A stretch of 64,000 bases of DNA from Bacteroidales bacterium (GTDB lineage: Bacteria > Bacteroidota > Bacteroidia > Bacteroidales > UBA932), in the NCBI GenBank assembly GCA_017617475.1, contig JAFZWC010000056.1, positions 24,364-88,363 of the forward strand, written 5' to 3'. The number at the start of each line of letters is the position of its first letter. Position 1 is the first letter of the stretch. Below the pieces are notes generated by a model, which ran no database searches, had not been told where the DNA came from, and saw nothing but the letters and a program-made list of their open reading frames with translations. Positions 13,767 to 21,045 of the stretch are shown here, piece after piece. A program made the position numbers and the translations under genes.

Positions 13767-15956
13767 TCATCGGGCAGTCTTCAAATAGAGTACTCCATGG
13801 CTTGGAATCGGATACTCCGCCGCCGTAGGGATGTCCTGCTGGCGCCAGAGGTCGCGGACCGTGGCAGCGTGAAGGCCGATCTTGGCCAGCGTGCCGTCCA
13901 GACGCACCGGAACCGAGGTTTCATTCAGGTTGAAGATGCCCACGGCCGTACTTCCGTCTGCCAAAGGCCGGCTCCAGATCTGGATACCATCCTCGTCCAC
14001 GTCGCGGTGCGCCTGCTTGCCCAGGACATCCTGGTTAACGGCATTCACCTCGTTGTTGCAGAGGAGGTTGAAGGTAAAGTCGTCCATCTGGTCGATGGGG
14101 CAACCTATGAGCATATTGGCCGCCAGCAGAGACCATAAGGAGATATGGGTGTACTGTTCGTCCGGGGTGAGCTGAGTGTCCCGCAGGCTGTCGCTCCAGC
14201 CCACCTTGCCTACAACCAGCATGTCGGGGTCGTTCCAGTGGCCGATGGAGGAATACTTGTACAGGTCGGCCTGCTGCCGGAAGCCCACATCCAAGATGGA
14301 CTCCCATGTATCATCTATGTCCTGTGCCGTACGCCAGCTGTTCCCGTCACAATACAGGCCCCACAGATAAACCTGTGTGCCGCCCAGCGGGCCCAGGCTG
14401 TAGAAAATGTCGCGGGGCTGTTTTCGCACATATTTCTGCATCAGCAGATAGGGGCGCACACAGCTGGGGAAGCCATAGTCATTCTCCTGTGCCCTCACCT
14501 GCTCGTAACTGCACCAGTCATATTTGAGGTAATCCACGCCCCAGCTGGCCCAGGTCTCGGCATCCTGCCGCTCATAACCCATGGAAGCCGGATAACCGCC
14601 GCAGGTGCGGGGTCCGGGGCCGGAATAAATGCCGAACTTGAGGCCGTTGGAATGCAGCCAGTCTCCCAGCCCCTTCATGTCCGGGAACTTCTCATTGGCA
14701 CCCAGATAACCCTCAGGGGTACGTTCAACAGCTTCCCAGCCGTCGTCCAGGTTTATATAGGCATAGCCATAATCGGCCAGTCCGCGGTTAATTAAGGCGG
14801 CGGCCGAGTCCATCACCTTCTCCTGCGACACGCTCAGGCCCCAGCAATTCCAGCTGTTCCAGCCCATGGGCGGGGTAAGGGCAATGTTCTCCCCCACCTT
14901 CAGGGTAAACTGCGCCAATGCGCTGCCCTTGGCGTTGGTAGCCTTAAACACCAGCGGGTAATCTCCCGCCTGGGCGCAACTGCCGCTGAGGACGCCCTTG
15001 TCGGCATCCAGCACAACACCCTCCGGAAGGCCTTCCACGGCATAATTCATGGGTTTTTCGCCAGAGAAGGCCAGGCGGAAAACCAGAGGAGCACCCGGGG
15101 TGACGCCATACACGGCAGGACCGTTGTAACGCGGCGTAGCGGGAGCTTCGGGCGTAAGGATGTAGCGGGAACTGTAATTGCCCGTGAGCTTTTCCCCGGT
15201 GTTGTTGTCCGTATAGGTAAGCGCCAGGCGCTTGATGCCAGTGACAGGAATGAGCAGTTCGGCAGGCTTGCCCGGAGTCAGCTTGATTTTGCGCGTGGCG
15301 GGGGCATCGGCCTTTTCCGTATAGTTGTCTTTTCCCTCGATTAGGAGGGTTCCGCCGGTTTTGACCTGCGAATCGAAGACCACCTTGCACCGGCCGCCAG
15401 CGTCGGAGACCGTGAGCGTGACCACGTCTGCAAGAGCCAGGGACCCGATCCGGACGGGACCTTCGTAAAAGCCGCCGGGGTCGCCCCCGTTGTAAACGCG
15501 TACGGCAATCACATTCTCCTGGTCCCATTTGACCCGGCTCCAGGGCACCCCATAGTGCCGGGGGCGGTCATACGCGGTCCGATAACGTTCCGTACCCTCG
15601 GCATTGGTTCCGGTCTTTCCCGCCCAAACGCCGTTGAACCAGGTTTCATCGGTATCGTCTATGCAGCCCAGGTTCAACATGAGCATCCCAGGGAAAGGGC
15701 AAGCCTTCTTGAGGGACGAAGGAATGACCACATGGATGCGGTACCAGCCGAAGCCGTCCGGATTGGAAACGCCCTGCTCATTCCAGTCCTTGTCCAGCGT
15801 GAGCACCGGCCAGGCGCTGTCGTCAAAGGCAGGCTGGCTCCACGCCGGATTGTCTCCCACGGAGAAACGGGCCTCATTGACCGTCACTTCCTGGGCCGAA
15901 AGCAAACCTGGCAGCACCAGAAGCGCCGCCAGGAAAAATATACGAATATTATTCAT
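13767..15956 (-). CDS. GH27 alpha-galactosidase / beta-L-arabinopyranosidase (paralogue C)
   Basis: 729 residues from MNNIRIFF. This start gives a clean signal peptide (LLSAQ) and overlaps the upstream stop by 8 bp (ATGAATAA); the frame is open 17 codons further up, but that part is not signal-like. Domains match paralogues A and B, with nucleophile Asp480 in YLKYDWCSYEQV and acid/base Asp in RTAQDIDDTW. The substrate-loop after the nucleophile and the region around residues 495-520 differ most from A and B, suggesting a different aglycone. It ends immediately before palindrome copy 2. Confidence 0.88.
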   Translation of the reverse strand: MNNIRIFFLAALLVLPGLLSAQEVTVNEARFSVGDNPAWSQPAFDDSAWPVLTLDKDWNEQGVSNPDGFGWYRIHVVIPSSLKKACPFPGMLMLNLGCIDDTDETWFNGVWAGKTGTNAEGTERYRTAYDRPRHYGVPWSRVKWDQENVIAVRVYNGGDPGGFYEGPVRIGSLALADVVTLTVSDAGGRCKVVFDSQVKTGGTLLIEGKDNYTEKADAPATRKIKLTPGKPAELLIPVTGIKRLALTYTDNNTGEKLTGNYSSRYILTPEAPATPRYNGPAVYGVTPGAPLVFRLAFSGEKPMNYAVEGLPEGVVLDADKGVLSGSCAQAGDYPLVFKATNAKGSALAQFTLKVGENIALTPPMGWNSWNCWGLSVSQEKVMDSAAALINRGLADYGYAYINLDDGWEAVERTPEGYLGANEKFPDMKGLGDWLHSNGLKFGIYSGPGPRTCGGYPASMGYERQDAETWASWGVDYLKYDWCSYEQVRAQENDYGFPSCVRPYLLMQKYVRKQPRDIFYSLGPLGGTQVYLWGLYCDGNSWRTAQDIDDTWESILDVGFRQQADLYKYSSIGHWNDPDMLVVGKVGWSDSLRDTQLTPDEQYTHISLWSLLAANMLIGCPIDQMDDFTFNLLCNNEVNAVNQDVLGKQAHRDVDEDGIQIWSRPLADGSTAVGIFNLNETSVPVRLDGTLAKIGLHAATVRDLWRQQDIPTAAEYPIPSHGVLYLKTAR

Positions 15957-17511
15957 AGAAGAGCATGTCGGCAGGAAGGTTCTCCACCTCGATGCCAGGG
16001 CCCACAAGGCCCACCATCACATCGTCTCCGCCGTAGTTCTCCCAGAACTGGACTTCCATGCGGTGATAGCCGGCCGCCAGTTGCAGCCACACCTCGCGGT
16101 AACCGCCGCCGTTCTGATCGATATCTATGAATTGCTGACCGTCCAGCCAGAGCTTGGAACCGTCGTCGCTGCACAGGGAAACCATGTACAGGCCATCCTT
16201 CTCAATCTTGACCAGGCCTTTGAAAACAATGCCGAAGTGGTCTTCCGTCTGCTTGATGGCCTTGGTGCCCAGTTCGGAAACAATACCGCTCTTTTTCACG
16301 GGAGCGGCCACCACGTCCTGGCAATTCTTGAAATCGCCCTCGTTGTAGGCATAGCGGATGCCCTTGCCCTTGGGAGTAACCTTCACGGCCTCCAGGGTAG
16401 CCTGAGCCACCGGAGGATCGGCCTCTTTGGCATAGGCGGGATCAAAGGGTTCATACTTGATACCGTTGCTGGGGGTGAAGTCCACGCCCAGCACATCGGC
16501 GATGGTAGCGGCCAGCTGCCGGTTGTTAAAGATGCCGTTGTTCTCGGTCTCGCCCAGCACGGGAACGCCCTTGCCGAAGGTCATGAACCAGGTCTGGTTG
16601 GAAGCCTTCACGCTGCTGCCATGACTGCGGTAAGCCGCCTTGAGGCCGCGACCGTGGTCGTTGAGCAGCATATAAGTGGTCTTTCCCTTGTAGAACGGAT
16701 CGCTCTCGCAGTACTCCACAATACGGCGGATATAGAGGTCCGTCCAGTGGGCCGAATCCAGATACTTGGTATAGTCGCCTTCGTGGCCGTATTCATCGGT
16801 GTCGCCGAAACCTACGTAGAACACCTTGGGATGGTCTTTCTTAAGGGTTTCCATGGCCATGGCGTAGGTGATGCAGTCCATGCGTTCGCTCTGTCCGAAG
16901 CCATTGGCTTCCAGACCGGCGTCCATGTCCTGGATCATACGGGCCACGTCGCTGTCCGTATAGGAGGGCTCATGTCCGGCGCTGCCGGGGAAACCGCCGC
17001 GGTCGTTGTTGACGGCAAAACGGATGCTCTCCCAGGAGGCATACATCATCACCTTTCCCTTGTAGCGAGGGTCCTGATTCACCACTTCCAGCACGCTCAC
17101 GTTGGGATTCGGAACGGGATCATTGGAATGGACGCGCTCGTCGTCGGCCCAGCCGCAGAACATTTCGCTGTAGCCCGGATAGGAGTACCACATCCGGTTG
17201 GCCACTTCCATCTTGCTGTTCTTGTTACGGTTGCCCAGCATATAGCCGTGCTCCGGCACGTAGCTCCAGAGGAAGGGCAGGAGGGTCGCACGTCGCTCCT
17301 CCGGCGTGTCTCTCCAATACTTCGCCTTGAAGGCGTCCATATCCTTGACAAAGCGGTTTTCGTCCAGAACGGCCTTATCGGCACCTCCGTACACTTCCTG
17401 CCAGCGCAATCCGTCGTAAGTAATGATGACCAGGCGGGGGTCGTTGTCCCCCTTGTTGCAGGATACCAGCGCCGCCAGCGCCAGAGCTCCCAACAGAATA
17501 ATTCTCTTCAT
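15949..17511 (-). CDS. Alkaline-phosphatase-superfamily phosphodiesterase with C-terminal PA14-like domain, lipoprotein
   Basis: 520 residues, lipobox Cys18 (LAALVSC). The N-terminal two thirds look like the type I phosphodiesterase/sulfatase fold: metal-site start VIITYDGLRWQEV, then GFGDTDEYGHEGDY and LLNDHGRG as Asp/His metal motifs. No sulfatase CxPxR motif is present and no Ser/Thr nucleophile can be assigned with confidence. The C-terminus (about 375-520) is a PA14-like sandwich, with EDHFG, SDDGSKLWLDGQ and YHRMEVQFWENYGGDD. The same module ends the GH92 protein of this operon. Likely cleaves a phosphodiester or phosphoethanolamine on a glycan; that role is inferred. Confidence 0.75.
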   Translation of the reverse strand: MKRIILLGALALAALVSCNKGDNDPRLVIITYDGLRWQEVYGGADKAVLDENRFVKDMDAFKAKYWRDTPEERRATLLPFLWSYVPEHGYMLGNRNKNSKMEVANRMWYSYPGYSEMFCGWADDERVHSNDPVPNPNVSVLEVVNQDPRYKGKVMMYASWESIRFAVNNDRGGFPGSAGHEPSYTDSDVARMIQDMDAGLEANGFGQSERMDCITYAMAMETLKKDHPKVFYVGFGDTDEYGHEGDYTKYLDSAHWTDLYIRRIVEYCESDPFYKGKTTYMLLNDHGRGLKAAYRSHGSSVKASNQTWFMTFGKGVPVLGETENNGIFNNRQLAATIADVLGVDFTPSNGIKYEPFDPAYAKEADPPVAQATLEAVKVTPKGKGIRYAYNEGDFKNCQDVVAAPVKKSGIVSELGTKAIKQTEDHFGIVFKGLVKIEKDGLYMVSLCSDDGSKLWLDGQQFIDIDQNGGGYREVWLQLAAGYHRMEVQFWENYGGDDVMVGLVGPGIEVENLPADMLFYE

Positions 17512-17518
17512 AGTATGG

Positions 17519-19120
17519 TTAGTATTTGATTTTTCCGGTTTTCTCTACATGGACGGTGCTGGTTTCCCCTTCGCCCCAGTTGATCACCAGGTCAAAGGGA
17601 ACGTTGGTGGTAACCGTCACCACAGGTTTCTCGGAGGCCGATTTGCGGGCGGCCACCTTCAGGCTCACCACGCCTTCGGGGCCGAAGGGATAGCGGTCAA
17701 TGCCGTGGGCTTCCAACTGGCGGACATCCCACTCAATCTTGTTCTCCGAATACTGGCCGCGGATGCCCAGGATGCATTCTATGAACTCGGCAATGGGCGG
17801 CAGTCCGGCCCAGCCCACGAAGTCCTTGCGGGCCATGAAACCGGGCTCTACGCTCTCGGGGGCGTAATACTCCCAGAAGGTGCCGGTATTCTTCCACACC
17901 TGGAACACGTTGCCGAAGTGGTTGTCGGCAATCTCACGGGAGAGGTCCTTATAGCCTTTGCGCCACAGGCCGTCAATCACCATGTAGTTGGTGCCCGGCC
18001 AGATACCGCCCTGCCAGTAGCGGCCCAGGGGGTTGTACTTCTTGTGGTCTGCGCTCAGGGAAGGCACGCGGTGAGTACGGGCAAATTCGGTGGTATCGCT
18101 CAGGTGCTCCACCAGCACGTCCATCCGTTCCTTGTCCAGAACATCTGTCTGGAGGGCCCAGAAGGCCGATATGCCCTTGGTGGCATTGCGGGAGCCGTCG
18201 GCATACACATCGTACAGGAAGCCGGTCTCGGGGTCCCACATATTGTCGTTGATCCAGCGCTTGAGGAACTTCATCTCGTCTTCCATCTCCTCAATCTCCT
18301 GCCAGCGCTCCGTATAGAAGCCTATCTGCATGAGGCAGTCGTTCACCAGATACTGCTGGAGGTTGGTGTCCAGCCAGCTCATGAGGCCGTTAGAGAAAAT
18401 CTGGTTGTAGCCTTCCGGCACGCGCGGCATGTTGTCCATGCCGGTGCCCCAGCCGCTGCTCCAGTAAGTCCCGTTGGGCCAGGTGCGGTTCAGCTTCCAC
18501 CACTGGGCATAGGCCACAAGGGCCGGGAATACCCGGTGCAGGCGGTCGATATCGCCAAACTGCTCGTAATAAAGCAGTTCGGCCCAGGGAAGGAGGTTGG
18601 GGCCGGTGCTTACGGGGTCGTACCTCTCGAAGCAGTCCGAGCCGTCGGCGCGGATTTCGCGGCAAATAAAGCCGTCCTGGTGCTGCTTGGCATAGAAGTT
18701 ATCCAGCGTTTTCTGGAAGGGGAAGAAACGGTATCCGTAGCGGGCGAAGAGCATCATGAAGCTATCGTCCCACATGAAGATGTTGCCGTTGTAGGCCACG
18801 TCCAGGTAGGGGCTCACGAAGCCGGAGCCCTCCTGAGGCTGCCGGATGTTGCCGATGGCTATCTTCCAGGCATGCCAGTACATGTCCACCTCGGCCTGGT
18901 GGCCCTCCCAGAAGGGAGCGGGCAGCACCTTGCGGGCCTGCTCGTAGCTCTTGGGCTCCAGCGTTTCCCGCTTCATGCTGCGGTAAGGGTTCTCGGCCAC
19001 GAAGATGTTCTTCACGTACGTGTTCTTGTACGGAAGCTCATAGGGGCCGCTTCGCAGGTCCTGGGCCCATAAACCCGCCGCACACAGCAGCAGAAGGCCG
19101 CTTATCAGGGTCTTTCTCAT
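17519..19120 (-). CDS. GH63/GH37-like six-hairpin glycosidase
   Basis: 533 residues, secreted (signal ending GLWAQ). The fold is (alpha/alpha)6 of clan GH-G, seen in the catalytic signatures FMWDDSFMML (general acid Asp) and GTFWEYYAPE (base Glu), and in RYWQGGIWPGTNYMVIDGL, which is typical of GH63-type enzymes. Such enzymes act on alpha-glucosides, alpha-mannosides or glucosylglycerate-type compounds, and residues visible here do not choose between them. The start overlaps the upstream stop by 4 bp (ATGA) and 7 bp separate it from the phosphodiesterase gene. Confidence 0.72.
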   Translation of the reverse strand: MRKTLISGLLLLCAAGLWAQDLRSGPYELPYKNTYVKNIFVAENPYRSMKRETLEPKSYEQARKVLPAPFWEGHQAEVDMYWHAWKIAIGNIRQPQEGSGFVSPYLDVAYNGNIFMWDDSFMMLFARYGYRFFPFQKTLDNFYAKQHQDGFICREIRADGSDCFERYDPVSTGPNLLPWAELLYYEQFGDIDRLHRVFPALVAYAQWWKLNRTWPNGTYWSSGWGTGMDNMPRVPEGYNQIFSNGLMSWLDTNLQQYLVNDCLMQIGFYTERWQEIEEMEDEMKFLKRWINDNMWDPETGFLYDVYADGSRNATKGISAFWALQTDVLDKERMDVLVEHLSDTTEFARTHRVPSLSADHKKYNPLGRYWQGGIWPGTNYMVIDGLWRKGYKDLSREIADNHFGNVFQVWKNTGTFWEYYAPESVEPGFMARKDFVGWAGLPPIAEFIECILGIRGQYSENKIEWDVRQLEAHGIDRYPFGPEGVVSLKVAARKSASEKPVVTVTTNVPFDLVINWGEGETSTVHVEKTGKIKY

Positions 19121-21045
19121 TTGGTAACCAGCTTTTTGATGGTACGGGCAATTTCAACATTCAGATAGGTTCCGGTGAATTCGCGGGAGCCGGGGCCGTA
19201 AGCGAACACGGGAACGATAGTGGGCGTGTGGTCATCGGAATTGAATACCGCCAGCACGTGACCGGTTTCCAGGTCTCCGTCCAGGATGGTGAGGCCGCCG
19301 GTCTCGTGATCGGCCGTTACCACCACCAGGGTTTCACCGTTGGAGTCGGCGAACTTGAGGGCCTCGGCCACCGCCAGGTCAAAGCTGAATTCCTCGATGA
19401 TGGAGGCAGGCAGGCAGTCGGAGTGGCCGGCATAGTCAATCTTGGCGCCTTCCACCATGAGGAAGAAGCCTTTCTTGGAATCCTTGGAGAGCTTCTCGAT
19501 GGAAGACTTGGTAATCTGGGCCAGGAAGGGCAGGGTTTCCTCCGTGGCGTAAGCGCCCATGCGGTCGTCCAGGCAGAGAACCTTGCCGGATTCCTTGTGC
19601 ATGGCCGTGGCGTCCTTGGTGTAGGTGTAACCGTTGGCCTTTATGCCGTTAAGCATGTCCAGACCGTCCTGACGGGGCTTTTCCAGATAACCGGTACCGG
19701 GGCCGCAGATGAGGTCGATGTCGCTGGTAAGCCAGTAGCTGGTGAGCTTCTCGGTGCTGTCACGCTCGGAGGAATGGCCGTAGAAAGCGGCGGGGGTGGC
19801 ATCGGCAATGTCTCCCAGGGAAACTACGCCGGCCGCCTTGCCCAGGCCCTTGAAATACTCCGTGAGGGCGGGATAAGGTACGGAACCGTCCTTGTTGGAG
19901 GAGATGTGGCGGGTCCAGGATATCTCGCCCGTGGCCAGGGCACTGCCGCCGGAAGCGGAATCACCGATGAAATCGTCGTTGGGATTGAAGTACTGGATGC
20001 CTACGCTCTTAAGCTTGAGCATGCTCAGATCCCGGTGGTTGGCATAGGCCGCGGCCATCACCTGGTTTATTCCCATACCGTCTCCGATGAGGAGGATTAC
20101 GTTCTTGATCTTCTTCTTGGTGGAGCCGTCGTTCCAATAGGTGGGCGTATAAGTGGGAACACTGTGGGTCAGAAGGAGTTTCTCGTTCTGGAAACCGCCG
20201 AAGCTACGGGTGGCGGCGTCCAGCTTCTTGGTGCCGGTAACGCCGGCCTGCACCTTGTGTTCACCCATGATGAAGTTCTTGTTCTGCCAGTCACTGAAGA
20301 AGAGCGAAGCCACGGCCGGTTTGTCCGTGTTGATGATGTCCACGCCCAGTTTCCAGAAGGTGAAATAGGCCGATGTTCCTTCGGGAGCCTCCCAGAAACG
20401 GATGGGCTTGCCCCAGGAATGCACCTTCTCGATGGCTGCATTCACGGCTTCCAGATCGGCGTCCGTCATCCGGCCCTTGCCGTTCCACTTCTTGGCGAAC
20501 ATGCGGAAGGAATTGCTCACCAGGGCCACGCGTTCCAGCTGCTCGGGAGTATAGTTCTCGCGGATGTCACCGTCATAACCCACCCAGGCGGGATAATCGC
20601 AGAAATGCTCCTTGTCCGGGGTGTTGCCGGTAATGGCAATCTGAACGCCGTCCGGGCTGCAAAAAACGTCCGGGAATTGCTCCAGGAGCTTGATTACCTC
20701 CGTAAGCGTGGGCTCCGTGGCACTCTTGAGCTCCACCATGAGCTGCAGGCGGTCGTCGGAGCCGGGCCACATTTTGCCGCCATTGGCATGGAAGGTGCGC
20801 ACGATGGGGTCTACATACATGCGCAGGAAGCTGTTCTCGGGCTTCAGGTCTTTCCGGTCATGGCCCACCAGCAGGTCGCCTTCGTGCCAATAGACATCGG
20901 CCTCTATGGAACGGCAATGCTGGGAATAAGCCTCCCAGAAGGGGGCGACACGGTTGTAGTCGTTGTGGGAATGCAGAATCACCGGCTGCTGGGCGGCCAG
21001 GGATAACGGCAGAAGCACTGCCAGGCAGATCAGAAGTCTTTTCAT
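19117..21045 (-). CDS. Fusion of PLC/GDPD-like phosphodiesterase and alkaline phosphatase
   Basis: 642 residues, secreted (SLAAQQ). Residues about 22-255 match the PLC-like/GDPD superfamily: HSHNDYNRVAPFWEA, EADVYWHEGDLLVGHD, VELKS and a late WEAPEG/INTDKP. Residues about 310-642 are alkaline phosphatase: metal motif LIGDGMG, nucleophile Ser in IGDSASGGSALATG, MVEGAKIDYAGHSD and TADHETGG. The two halves could act in order, the first opening a phosphodiester and the second removing the exposed phosphate. Start and upstream GH92 stop share one base (TAATG). This is the strongest hint that the locus targets a phosphodiester-linked glycan. Confidence 0.85.
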   Translation of the reverse strand: MKRLLICLAVLLPLSLAAQQPVILHSHNDYNRVAPFWEAYSQHCRSIEADVYWHEGDLLVGHDRKDLKPENSFLRMYVDPIVRTFHANGGKMWPGSDDRLQLMVELKSATEPTLTEVIKLLEQFPDVFCSPDGVQIAITGNTPDKEHFCDYPAWVGYDGDIRENYTPEQLERVALVSNSFRMFAKKWNGKGRMTDADLEAVNAAIEKVHSWGKPIRFWEAPEGTSAYFTFWKLGVDIINTDKPAVASLFFSDWQNKNFIMGEHKVQAGVTGTKKLDAATRSFGGFQNEKLLLTHSVPTYTPTYWNDGSTKKKIKNVILLIGDGMGINQVMAAAYANHRDLSMLKLKSVGIQYFNPNDDFIGDSASGGSALATGEISWTRHISSNKDGSVPYPALTEYFKGLGKAAGVVSLGDIADATPAAFYGHSSERDSTEKLTSYWLTSDIDLICGPGTGYLEKPRQDGLDMLNGIKANGYTYTKDATAMHKESGKVLCLDDRMGAYATEETLPFLAQITKSSIEKLSKDSKKGFFLMVEGAKIDYAGHSDCLPASIIEEFSFDLAVAEALKFADSNGETLVVVTADHETGGLTILDGDLETGHVLAVFNSDDHTPTIVPVFAYGPGSREFTGTYLNVEIARTIKKLVTK

